Source: an uncultured Schwartzia sp. (GTDB lineage Bacteria; Bacillota; Negativicutes; Selenomonadales; Selenomonadaceae). Taken from it: a DNA stretch of 5,857 nt. The stretch is taken from the NCBI GenBank assembly GCA_905373705.1, contig CAJPUA010000069.1:1-5857 (forward strand), read 5' to 3'. Below the pieces are notes generated by a model. It had not been told where the DNA came from. It saw only the letters and a program-made list of their open reading frames with translations, and searched no databases. This document shows positions 1-5,857 of the stretch, piece after piece. Position numbers and translations under genes: made by a program. The number at the start of each line of letters is the position of its first letter. The stretch's first letter is position 1.

Positions 1-75
1 GGCGCCATCGTCAAGTGGTTAAGACACCGCCCTTTCACGGCGGGTTCGTGGGTTCAAATCCCGCTGGCGTCACCA
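1..75 (+). tRNA. tRNA-Glu (anticodon UUC)
   Basis: Complete cloverleaf with the CCA end encoded in the DNA. The acceptor stem pairs bases 1-7 with 65-71 (one G-U), followed by discriminator A72 and CCA at 73-75. The anticodon stem 27-31/39-43 (CCGCC/GGCGG) is perfect. Its loop 32-38 holds TTC at 34-36, which reads GAA and GAG glutamate codons. The T stem 48-52/60-64 has one G-U pair and a TTCAAAT loop. The D stem has three pairs (10-12/23-25) and an A13-A22 mismatch. The gene begins at the first base of the window, so its promoter and any upstream tRNAs are outside. A terminator follows eight bases after the CCA. Confidence 0.97.
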
Positions 76-83
76 GAAATTTT

Positions 84-114
84 GCCGCTTCTTTTGAGGA
101 GCGGCTCTTTTGTT
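84..114 (+). terminator. Intrinsic terminator of the tRNA-Glu gene
   Basis: A nine-base-pair stem (84-92 with 97-105, one T-G wobble, otherwise complementary) closes a TTTG loop at 93-96. The T-rich run TCTTTTGTT follows at 106-114. A GC-rich stem base directly followed by a U-tract is the standard form of a Rho-independent terminator. Its place eight bases past the tRNA 3' end fits termination of the tRNA transcript. It stands only 17 bases before the first possible start of the next gene. Confidence 0.87.
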
Positions 115-118
115 ATAC

Positions 119-123
119 GGAGG
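119..123 (+). promoter_or_regulatory. Shine-Dalgarno GGAGG for the HD-domain gene
   Basis: GGAGG lies eight bases before ATG 132 and decides in favour of that start on ribosome-binding grounds. It begins just five bases after the U-tract of the tRNA terminator. A weaker GAGGG at 150-154, seven bases before ATG 162, could serve the alternative start. Confidence 0.6.
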
Positions 124-131
124 CTGGGCTT

Positions 132-941
132 ATGACGAAATGTCGGCGCGAGGGCGAAATAATGGCGCAAGATACGGATAGAAGGGCGGCGGCGCGGCTG
201 CTTTTACAGCTGGAAGAATGGATGGCGCGCTACATAAAGTCCTTTTATAATCCAAAGGATTCGATTCAGCGCATGATATTGGCGAAGGAGGAGCACACCG
301 CCCGCGTGCGGGCGATCTGCCGGGAGCTGGCGCTATTTCTTCGCCTGTCGCCTGAGGACATGGCGCTGGCCGAGATCATGGGATTGCTTCATGATACGGG
401 GCGTTTCCGTCAGTTTACGATCTATCAGACGTTTAACGACGCGATTTCCGAGGATCACGCAGAACTTGGCCTGCGCGTTATTGAGGAGGCGAAGCTTTTG
501 CGTCCGTTGCCGGAGGAGGCGCGGGAATTGGTCATATTCGCTATTTGTAACCACAACAAGAAGGCGATCGCCGAGACCGCGGATCCGCGGCGACTTTTCT
601 TCGCCAGGTTTTTGCGGGACGTGGATAAGCTTGATATTTACCGGGTCTTAGAGCCTTTTTTAGCGCCCTCGGACGGGAGTGGGATAAGTCCTGATTTCCT
701 GGCGAAATTTGCGACGGGCGAGCAGGTAGATTATACGATGATCCGCACCCTTGACGACCGAAAGCTGGTACGGCTCATGTGGATTTACGATGTGAATTTC
801 GCCTGGGTCTTGCAGCGGATCGTGGAGCGCGGCTACATCGACAAGATTATCGCCTGCCTGCCCAAGGACGAGGCGCTGGCGGCAGGCATAAGCCGCTTAC
901 GTTCGTATGTGGCGGAAAAATGCGCGACGCCGGATTTGTGA
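132..941 (+). CDS. HD-domain protein, probable metal-dependent phosphohydrolase
   Basis: A 269-residue soluble protein of the HD superfamily, whose members use a metal centre to hydrolyse phosphate esters, often of nucleotides. The HD signature is visible: His55 in the first helix, His87-Asp88 in GLLHDTGRF, a conserved-looking FND...SEDHAELG stretch at 101-113, His141 in CNHNKK, and the closing Asp in RDVDKLD (163-168). No signal peptide, membrane segment or fused GGDEF or RelA-type domain is seen, so this is a stand-alone HD protein and the substrate cannot be told from sequence. The start is uncertain. ATG 132 has the better Shine-Dalgarno. ATG 162 gives 259 residues, fits the short lead-in I expect before the EEWMARYIKSFY helix, and leaves more room for a promoter. 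The frame stays open upstream through the tRNA, but that part is not coding. No functional link to the neighbouring synthetase genes is evident. Confidence 0.88.
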   Translation: MTKCRREGEIMAQDTDRRAAARLLLQLEEWMARYIKSFYNPKDSIQRMILAKEEHTARVRAICRELALFLRLSPEDMALAEIMGLLHDTGRFRQFTIYQTFNDAISEDHAELGLRVIEEAKLLRPLPEEARELVIFAICNHNKKAIAETADPRRLFFARFLRDVDKLDIYRVLEPFLAPSDGSGISPDFLAKFATGEQVDYTMIRTLDDRKLVRLMWIYDVNFAWVLQRIVERGYIDKIIACLPKDEALAAGISRLRSYVAEKCATPDL

Positions 942-946
942 CCGGA

Positions 947-991
947 CGGGAAAATCTCCCCGAAAGGCAGGAATATGGGGCGCTTTTCCCG
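947..991 (+). other. Imperfect hairpin in the leader upstream of glnS
   Basis: CGGGAAAA at 947-954 is exactly complementary to TTTTCCCG at 984-991. Inside it, C956-G982 pairs between two T-C mismatches, then CCCC 958-961 pairs with GGGG 977-980, leaving a loop of about 13-15 bases. It begins six bases after the HD gene stop codon and ends 55 bases before the glnS start. No U-tract follows on either strand, so it is not a typical intrinsic terminator. It could be a 3'-end stabiliser or processing site for the HD mRNA, part of a glnS leader, or chance. Confidence 0.5.
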
Positions 992-1020
992 AATATATAT
1001 CAGTTATACGAAGTTAAAAT
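992..1020 (+). promoter_or_regulatory. AT-rich patch, possible glnS promoter region
   Basis: A locally AT-rich run in an otherwise GC-rich sequence, containing TTATAC at 1004-1009 and TAAAAT at 1015-1020, either of which could act as a -10 element. No convincing -35 lies at the right distance: TTTTCC at 984-989 is only 14 bases from TTATAC and falls inside the hairpin stem. It is offered as the most likely promoter site before glnS because of composition and position, not because of a good consensus match. Confidence 0.22.
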
Positions 1021-1031
1021 GGCGCAGCCGT

Positions 1032-1040
1032 AAAGGAGAG
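1032..1040 (+). promoter_or_regulatory. Shine-Dalgarno AAAGGAGAG for glnS
   Basis: A strong ribosome-binding site six bases before ATG 1047. It settles the glnS start against the in-frame upstream ATG at 975, which would add 24 residues of unlikely sequence and has only a weak AAAGG upstream. Confidence 0.8.
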
Positions 1041-1046
1041 GTCGTT

Positions 1047-2723
1047 ATGCCGGAGAAAGAGCCGCTGGCTCCGAATTTTGTAGAAAATATCGTCAGGGAA
1101 GATCTAAAAGCCGGGAAATATACGGCGGGGATTCATACGCGCTTTCCGCCCGAGCCGAACGGCTATCTGCACATCGGGCACGCAAAGTCCATCTGCCTGA
1201 ATTTCGGCTTGGCGCAGCATTTTTCCGGACTCTGCAATCTTCGGTTTGACGATACGAATCCGACGAAGGAGGATGTCGAATACGTTGATTCTATCCAGGA
1301 GGACGTGAAGTGGCTGGGCTTTTCCTGGGGGGACCGAAAATTTTATGCTTCGGATTACTTTCCCCGGCTTTACGAGTATGCCGTGGAATTAATTAAACGC
1401 GGTAAAGCGTTTGTCTGCGATCTTTCGGCGGAGGAGATCCGCGCCTACCGGGGAACGCTCACCGAGCCGGGCAAGGAAAGCCCGTATCGCGCGCGCAGTG
1501 TCGAAGAAAATCTGGCGCTTTTCCAGCGTATGAAAGAGGGCGAGTTTCCCGACGGGGCGCATGTGCTGCGGGCGAAAATCGACATGGCGTCGCCGAATAT
1601 CACCATGCGTGATCCCGTCCTTTACCGTATCGCGCATACGGAGCATCATCGCACGGGCGACGCGTGGTGCATTTATCCTATGTACGATTTTGCGCATCCG
1701 CTGTCGGATGCCATCGAAGGGGTGACCCATTCCGTTTGTACGTTGGAGTTTGAGGAACACCGGCCGCTTTATGACTGGGTCTTGGATTCTCTGGGCTTCG
1801 ATGTCAATACTCGGCCGCGGCAGATCGAGTTCGCTCGCTTGAATTTGACGAATACGGTCATGAGCAAACGTAAATTGCGCCAGCTGGTCGAAGGCGGGCA
1901 TGTTTCCGGCTGGGACGATCCCCGGATGCCGACGATTTCCGGCCTGCGCCGCCGCGGTTATACAGCGGAAGCGCTGCGCGATTTTTGCGAGCGCATTGGG
2001 GTGGCCAAGAGCAACAGCCTTGTCGATGTGGCGATGTTGGAACATTGCGTGCGGGAAGATCTGAACGAGCGAGCCGATCGGGTTATGGCGGTGCTGGAGC
2101 CGCTTAAAGTAATTATTACGAATTATCCGGAAGGCGCGATGGAATATCTCTCGGCAGAGAATCATCCGACGCGCGGCGGTCGTCGGTATGTGCCGTTCGC
2201 CCGGGAAATCTATATCGAGCGTGAGGATTTTGCCGAGGATCCGCCGAAAAAGTTTTTCCGCCTAAAGCCGGGCGGCGAGGTTCGCTTAAAGCACGCTTAT
2301 ATCATTCGCTGCGACGAGGTTATAAAAGACAGCGCGGGAAATGTTACCGAGCTTCGCTGTACCTATGACCCGGAGTCAAAGCAGGGCGGCGCGACCGCCG
2401 GGCGGAAAATCAAGGGGACACTCCATTGGGTAGCCGAGGCGACGGCGCTCAAGGCCGAGGTGCGTCTTTACGATTACCTCTTGAAAACCGATGAGAGCGG
2501 TAACGTGCCGGAGGATTTTCTGGCGGCGCTTAATCCTGATTCGCTTCGAGTCATCTCGGATGCGCGGATCGAGCCGAGCGTGAGATGGGTCGCGGCGGGG
2601 ACGCATTTTCAATTCCTGCGCAAGGGGTATTTCTGTGTCGATAAGGATACGACGCCGGAGCGTTTAGTTTTTAACGAGGTCACAGGTTTGCGTGACACTT
2701 GGGCCAAAGTACAGAAGGGATAA
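1047..2723 (+). CDS. glnS: Glutaminyl-tRNA synthetase (EC 6.1.1.18)
   Basis: A cytoplasmic class I synthetase of 558 residues (E. coli enzyme about 554) that joins glutamine to tRNA-Gln using ATP. The Rossmann core opens with PPEPNGYLHIGH, with the HIGH motif at 42-45. RFDDTNP at 66-72 and YPMYDF at 210-215 carry Asp68 and Tyr213, which by position match the glutamine-site residues Asp66 and Tyr211 of the E. coli enzyme. The second signature is VMSKR at 271-275, the GlnRS version of KMSKS. The C-terminal beta-barrel anticodon-binding region is complete and ends in the expected FQFLRKGYF...NEVTGLRDTW pattern. CTLEFEEHRPLYDWVLD supports GlnRS over a non-discriminating GluRS. The start is fixed by AAAGGAGAG. 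The next gene begins three bases after the stop, so they are very probably co-transcribed. A GlnRS implies direct charging of tRNA-Gln rather than reliance on amidation of Glu-tRNA-Gln. Confidence 0.97.
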   Translation: MPEKEPLAPNFVENIVREDLKAGKYTAGIHTRFPPEPNGYLHIGHAKSICLNFGLAQHFSGLCNLRFDDTNPTKEDVEYVDSIQEDVKWLGFSWGDRKFYASDYFPRLYEYAVELIKRGKAFVCDLSAEEIRAYRGTLTEPGKESPYRARSVEENLALFQRMKEGEFPDGAHVLRAKIDMASPNITMRDPVLYRIAHTEHHRTGDAWCIYPMYDFAHPLSDAIEGVTHSVCTLEFEEHRPLYDWVLDSLGFDVNTRPRQIEFARLNLTNTVMSKRKLRQLVEGGHVSGWDDPRMPTISGLRRRGYTAEALRDFCERIGVAKSNSLVDVAMLEHCVREDLNERADRVMAVLEPLKVIITNYPEGAMEYLSAENHPTRGGRRYVPFAREIYIEREDFAEDPPKKFFRLKPGGEVRLKHAYIIRCDEVIKDSAGNVTELRCTYDPESKQGGATAGRKIKGTLHWVAEATALKAEVRLYDYLLKTDESGNVPEDFLAALNPDSLRVISDARIEPSVRWVAAGTHFQFLRKGYFCVDKDTTPERLVFNEVTGLRDTWAKVQKG

Positions 2724-2726
2724 GAC

Positions 2727-3032
2727 ATGGCGAAGATACCGAAAAACCTGTCGGATAAGGATATGTTTAAGGATTATAAGGAAGCGCCAACACTGGAAGC
2801 GGACTTTTTACGAGCGGACGAGGAGCGCGCGGAAAAGAAGCGCCGCGCGAAAGAGGAGACCGAGCGAGAAATGGGGGCGCTCTCCCTGTCGCCGGAAACG
2901 CTGGATTCGCTGGAAAAAATGTTGCTGGAGCTAAAGTTGGAACTCTATCGCGAAGGGACCGTCGATTACCGGCTGACCCTTCGCCGCGAGGGGAAAAATA
3001 TCGTACTGGCTCCGGTGACGAAAGAAAAATAA
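2727..3032 (+). CDS. Small charged protein of unknown function in the glnS-leuS unit
   Basis: I do not recognise this 101-residue protein. It begins three bases after the glnS stop, with AGAAGGGA (2713-2720) inside the end of glnS as its ribosome-binding site, so translation is probably coupled. Residues 1-20 are lysine-rich. Residues about 22-50 form a very charged Glu/Arg/Lys stretch that should be a long helix, possibly coiled coil. After a short break (ALSLSPET) comes an amphipathic leucine-rich helix at about 56-74. Residues 78-97 (YRLTLRREGKNIVLAPV) look like a beta-hairpin. There is no cysteine, signal peptide or membrane segment. It could be a partner or regulator of one of the flanking synthetases, but that is inferred from position only. 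A real gene is likely because of its spacing, Shine-Dalgarno and ordered secondary-structure pattern. A competing frame over 2692-2934 reads as arginine-rich nonsense. Confidence 0.82.
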   Translation: MAKIPKNLSDKDMFKDYKEAPTLEADFLRADEERAEKKRRAKEETEREMGALSLSPETLDSLEKMLLELKLELYREGTVDYRLTLRREGKNIVLAPVTKEK

Positions 3033-3062
3033 AGTATCGCTGGGGAGATAAACTTATTTATT

Positions 3063-3069
3063 GGAGGAG
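3063..3069 (+). promoter_or_regulatory. Shine-Dalgarno GGAGGAG for leuS
   Basis: A near-perfect ribosome-binding site six bases before ATG 3076. It rules out the in-frame TTG at 3061, which lies in front of it, and gives the protein start MDKYAPHAIEKKW, which is normal for LeuRS. Confidence 0.85.
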
Positions 3070-3075
3070 TATGGG

Positions 3076-5553
3076 ATGGATAAATACGCGCCGCACGCCA
3101 TCGAAAAAAAGTGGCAGAAAAAATGGGCGGAAGAAAATTTTTACCGGACGGAAATGGAGCCCGGGAAGAAAAAGTATTATGTTCTGGAAATGTTCCCGTA
3201 CCCTTCGGGTAATCTTCACATGGGACATGTCCGCAATTATTCGATCGGCGACGTGATGGCGCGTTACAAGCGGATGGCGGGGTATAACGTTATTCATCCG
3301 ATGGGCTTCGACGCTTTCGGAATGCCGGCGGAGAACGCGGCTATAAAACATGGGGTGCGCCCGGCGGACTGGACGTATGATAATATCGAAAACATGAAGC
3401 GCCAGCAGCGAGAGATGGGGCTTTCTTACGACTGGGCGCGGGAGGTGGAAACCTGTCGCCCCGATTATTACCGCTGGACGCAGTGGCTTTTTGAGCTGTT
3501 TTATAAGCGCGGACTGGCGTATAAAAAAGAGGCTTCCGTCAATTGGTGCGATACTTGCGGCACAGTGCTGGCGAACGAGCAGGTTATCGACGGCAAGTGC
3601 TGGCGGTGTGATTCTGACGTCCATAAAAAGAATCTTTCCCAGTGGTTTTTTAAGATCACCGCATACGCGGACGAGCTGCTGCGCGATCTATCGCTCCTTT
3701 CCGGCTGGCCGGAGCGGGTCAAAACCATGCAGGAGAATTGGATCGGGCGCAGCGAAGGCTTGGAATTTACGTTGGACGTTCCCGCTCTGGGGGAAAAGAT
3801 CCCGGTCTATACGACGCGCCCCGATACGGCGTTTGGCATAACCTTCCTGGCGTTGGCGGCGGAGCATCCTCTGCTGGAAAAGATCTGCCGGGATAATCCG
3901 AAGGCAACGGAGATTAAGGCGTTCTGCCAGCGGATTCACAACCAGTCCGACCTTGAGCGTACTTCGGGCGAGTCGGAAAAAGAGGGGATTTTCACCGGCG
4001 TGTATTGCGTCAATCCCTTTAACGGCAAAGAGGTTCAGATTTGGGTGACGAATTACGTTTTGGCGGAGTACGGCACCGGCGCGGTCATGGGCGTGCCCTC
4101 GGGCGATCAGCGCGATTGGCTGTTCGCGACGAAGTACGGCATCGATAAAATTCTGACCCTGCAGCCAAAGGGGCAGGAATTAAAGCTGGAAGAAATGACG
4201 GCCGCTTATGTGGAAAAAGACGGCGTACTGGTCAACTCGGGAAAATTCACCGGCATGGAAATGCATGACGCGGTGAAGGCGATCATTGACGAAGCGGAGG
4301 CGCAAGGCTTTGGAAAACGGCAGATCAATTATCGCCTGCGCGATTGGCTCATTTCCCGCCAGCGGTACTGGGGCGCGCCGATTCCTGTCATCCATTGCCC
4401 AAAATGCGGCGTGGTGCTGGTGCCGGAAGAAGAATTGCCCGTGAAGCTGCCGGAAAACGTCCGGTTTGAGCAAGGGGCGGTTTCGCCGCTCGCACAGTGT
4501 GAAGAATTTATCCATTGCACCTGCCCCGAGTGCGGAGGCCCGGCCAAGCGGGAAACGGATACGATGGACACGTTTATCTGCTCGTCGTGGTACTATATGC
4601 GCTATACGGACGCGCATAATGATAAGGAGCCGTTCGCTAAGGAGAAGGTCAATTACTGGGCGCCCGTCGATCAATATATCGGCGGGATTGAACACGCGAT
4701 CCTGCATCTCCTTTATTCCCGGTTCGTTACGAAGGTTCTGCGGGACGCCGGAGCGGTGAATTTCGACGAGCCGTTCACGAATCTTTTGACGCAGGGCATG
4801 GTCATAAAAGACGGCGCGAAGATGAGTAAGTCGAAGGGGAATGTCGTTTCCCCCGAGGAGATCATCGCCCGCTACGGCGCGGATACGGCGCGTCTTTTTA
4901 TCCTTTTTGCCGCGCCTCCTGAACGGGATCTGGAATGGAGCGATCAGGGGGTAGAGGGAGCGTATCGGTTCCTCAATCGAGTGTGGCGGCTCATTCTCTC
5001 CTTTTCAGAAAAGATCAAGGCGGCGTCCGGCGCTTACGATACCGCCGCGCTTACTCCGGAGGAAAAGGAATTGCGCCGCGTCCTTCACGTCACCATTGCG
5101 AAGGTAACGGAGGACGTCAAAGAGCGGTTTACATTCAATACGGCGCTCAGTTCGATCATGGAGCTGGTTAACGCTTTTTATGGTTTTCAGGACTCGGCTG
5201 ACGTCAATCCTCATCTGATACGGGAAACCGCTTTAGATCTGGTGAAGCTCCTCGCGCCCTTTGCCCCGCATATCACGGAGGAGCTGTGGCAGCGGTTGGG
5301 CGGAGAAAAGAGCGTGCATATTCAACCGTGGCCGGCGTATGAGGAAGCCGCGATGCGGCAGGATGAGGTTGAAATCGTACTGCAAATCAACGGTAAGGTA
5401 CGCGACAAGATCGTTGTTGCCGCTGAGCTCGACGCGGCAGGCATGGAAAAGGCGGCGCTGGCGCAGCCCAGAGTGAAGCAATATACGGAAGGAAAAACGA
5501 TCATCAAAGTGATCGCGATACCGGGGAAACTGGTAAATATCGTAGTTCGCTGA
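3076..5553 (+). CDS. leuS: Leucyl-tRNA synthetase (EC 6.1.1.4)
   Basis: An 825-residue class I synthetase that charges tRNA-Leu with leucine in the cytoplasm and edits wrong amino acids. The catalytic core has HMGH at 48-51 and KMSKS at 582-586. A zinc knuckle is formed by Cys158, Cys161, Cys175 and Cys178. The CP1 editing domain contains the threonine-rich TTRPDT at 246-251 and GTGAVMGVPSGDQRD at 333-347, keeping Asp344 and Asp347 but with Gly343 where a histidine is usual. RQRYWG is at 428-433, and a second cysteine set is at 441/444 and 481/483/486. The stretch between LLTQGMV and KMSKS is only a few residues, so the large leucine-specific insertion of the E. coli type is absent, as in Bacillus-like enzymes. 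The anticodon-binding helices and the C-terminal domain (QINGKVRDK to PGKLVNIVV) are complete. The 43-base gap after the small gene has no terminator and is too short for a T-box leader. Confidence 0.97.
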   Translation: MDKYAPHAIEKKWQKKWAEENFYRTEMEPGKKKYYVLEMFPYPSGNLHMGHVRNYSIGDVMARYKRMAGYNVIHPMGFDAFGMPAENAAIKHGVRPADWTYDNIENMKRQQREMGLSYDWAREVETCRPDYYRWTQWLFELFYKRGLAYKKEASVNWCDTCGTVLANEQVIDGKCWRCDSDVHKKNLSQWFFKITAYADELLRDLSLLSGWPERVKTMQENWIGRSEGLEFTLDVPALGEKIPVYTTRPDTAFGITFLALAAEHPLLEKICRDNPKATEIKAFCQRIHNQSDLERTSGESEKEGIFTGVYCVNPFNGKEVQIWVTNYVLAEYGTGAVMGVPSGDQRDWLFATKYGIDKILTLQPKGQELKLEEMTAAYVEKDGVLVNSGKFTGMEMHDAVKAIIDEAEAQGFGKRQINYRLRDWLISRQRYWGAPIPVIHCPKCGVVLVPEEELPVKLPENVRFEQGAVSPLAQCEEFIHCTCPECGGPAKRETDTMDTFICSSWYYMRYTDAHNDKEPFAKEKVNYWAPVDQYIGGIEHAILHLLYSRFVTKVLRDAGAVNFDEPFTNLLTQGMVIKDGAKMSKSKGNVVSPEEIIARYGADTARLFILFAAPPERDLEWSDQGVEGAYRFLNRVWRLILSFSEKIKAASGAYDTAALTPEEKELRRVLHVTIAKVTEDVKERFTFNTALSSIMELVNAFYGFQDSADVNPHLIRETALDLVKLLAPFAPHITEELWQRLGGEKSVHIQPWPAYEEAAMRQDEVEIVLQINGKVRDKIVVAAELDAAGMEKAALAQPRVKQYTEGKTIIKVIAIPGKLVNIVVR

Positions 5554-5660
5554 AGAGGCGCAGACGGGCCGCCGACGTTTGATACGCGATTGGCGGCGGG
5601 GAAAGGCAATGCCTTGGCGCGTCGTGTTCTGGTGGGTTAAGGGCGGAAGGAAGGTTGGTC
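5554..5660 (+). other. Gap between leuS and the DUF445 gene with two inverted repeats
   Basis: GCCGCC (5568-5573) can pair with GGCGGC (5592-5597) across an 18-base loop, and AAGGCAATGCCTT (5603-5615) is a near-perfect palindrome. Neither is followed by a T-run, so I cannot call a Rho-independent terminator. No good -35/-10 pair is visible. The downstream gene may be read from leuS or from an unrecognised promoter. Confidence 0.35.
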
Positions 5661-5857
5661 ATGCGGACGTCGTACAAGGCGACGGCAATCTTAGCGGTTT
5701 GCGCCTTGGGCGCCGGGTTGGCGGCGTGGTGGCAACGCAGCGGCGGAGGATTTTCCGCCGGGCTTTTGACGCATGGCTTTCTGGCGGCGACGATCGGGGG
5801 GCTGGCCGATTGGTTCGCGGTGACGGCGATCTTTCGCCGCCCGCTGGGGATCGGCTG
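5661..5857 (+). CDS. DUF445 family membrane protein, N-terminal part
   Basis: The first 65 codons of a gene cut by the window edge. GGAAGGAAGG at 5645-5654, six bases before the ATG, is its ribosome-binding site. Residues about 7-24 (ATAILAVCALGAGLAAWW) form a hydrophobic segment, likely a membrane anchor. Then comes LTHGFLAATIGGLADWFAVTAIFRRPLG at about 37-64, of which GGLADWFAVTAIFRRP is the hallmark N-terminal motif of DUF445 (YjiN-like) proteins. These are usually about 400 residues and inner-membrane associated, with no firmly established function. Nothing in the visible part suggests a defect, and no functional tie to leuS can be inferred beyond sharing the strand. Confidence 0.88.
   Translation, partial: MRTSYKATAILAVCALGAGLAAWWQRSGGGFSAGLLTHGFLAATIGGLADWFAVTAIFRRPLGIG

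Noticed and set aside
15..131. In-frame upstream extension of the HD-domain protein from ATG/start at 15
   Set aside because: It would translate the tRNA-Glu gene and its terminator hairpin. Good ribosome-binding sites exist for ATG 132 and ATG 162.
975..1046. 24-residue N-terminal extension of GlnRS from ATG 975
   Set aside because: The extension begins inside the leader hairpin and has no GlnRS-like sequence. ATG 1047 has a far stronger Shine-Dalgarno and gives the normal family length.
1389..2165. 258-codon open frame on the minus strand inside glnS
   Set aside because: It lies wholly opposite a well-supported GlnRS gene, its translation is His/Arg/Ile-rich with no recognisable domain, and such frames are common in GC-rich genes.
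481..2600. Possible riboswitch, CRISPR or mobile-element signal in or between the first two genes
   Set aside because: No direct repeats, terminal inverted repeats, transposase or integrase motifs, or conserved riboswitch boxes were seen. The region is fully explained by two coding genes and a 105-base gap.
3058..3624. 188-codon open frame on the minus strand over the start of leuS
   Set aside because: It is opposite conserved LeuRS catalytic sequence and shows no domain or ribosome-binding signal of its own.
5609..5857. Open + frame starting at ATG 5609 and running to the edge
   Set aside because: It overlaps the DUF445 gene out of frame and reads as Gly/Arg-rich sequence. The DUF445 frame has the family motif and a better Shine-Dalgarno.

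Overview
The window is a compact stretch of bacterial housekeeping DNA with every gene on the + strand. It looks chromosomal, with fairly high GC (mixed, clearly above 50% by eye). It starts with a complete tRNA-Glu(UUC) gene and its own intrinsic terminator. Then come an HD-domain phosphohydrolase-like protein, glutaminyl-tRNA synthetase (glnS), a 101-residue protein I do not recognise, leucyl-tRNA synthetase (leuS), and the first 65 codons of a DUF445 membrane protein that runs off the right edge.

The organism is most likely a Firmicutes-type bacterium. All five protein genes have strong purine-rich Shine-Dalgarno sequences, and the LeuRS is short (825 aa), with almost nothing between its core and the KMSKS loop. 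A true GlnRS is not usual for Firmicutes in general, but it is known in the class Negativicutes (Selenomonas/Veillonella/Acidaminococcus relatives). That class is my best guess, from inference only. No phage, IS, integrase, CRISPR or other mobile signature is visible.

Layout: 1-75 tRNA-Glu; 84-114 terminator; 132-941 HD-domain protein; 942-1046 leader holding a 45-nt imperfect hairpin and an AT-rich patch; 1047-2723 glnS; 2727-3032 small charged protein; 3076-5553 leuS; 5554-5660 a gap with two GC-rich inverted repeats but no U-tract; 5661 to the edge, DUF445 protein. glnS, the small gene and leuS are separated by only 3 and 43 bases with no terminator between them, so they probably form one translation-related transcription unit: two class I aminoacyl-tRNA synthetases flanking an uncharacterised small protein. 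leuS has no room for a T-box leader, so any control probably acts on the unit upstream of glnS.

I do not see a clearly new biological system. The points most worth a second look are the small unknown protein between the two synthetases, the structured leader before glnS, the HD gene packed against the tRNA terminator with little space for a promoter, and an apparent His-to-Gly change next to the conserved editing-site aspartates of LeuRS.
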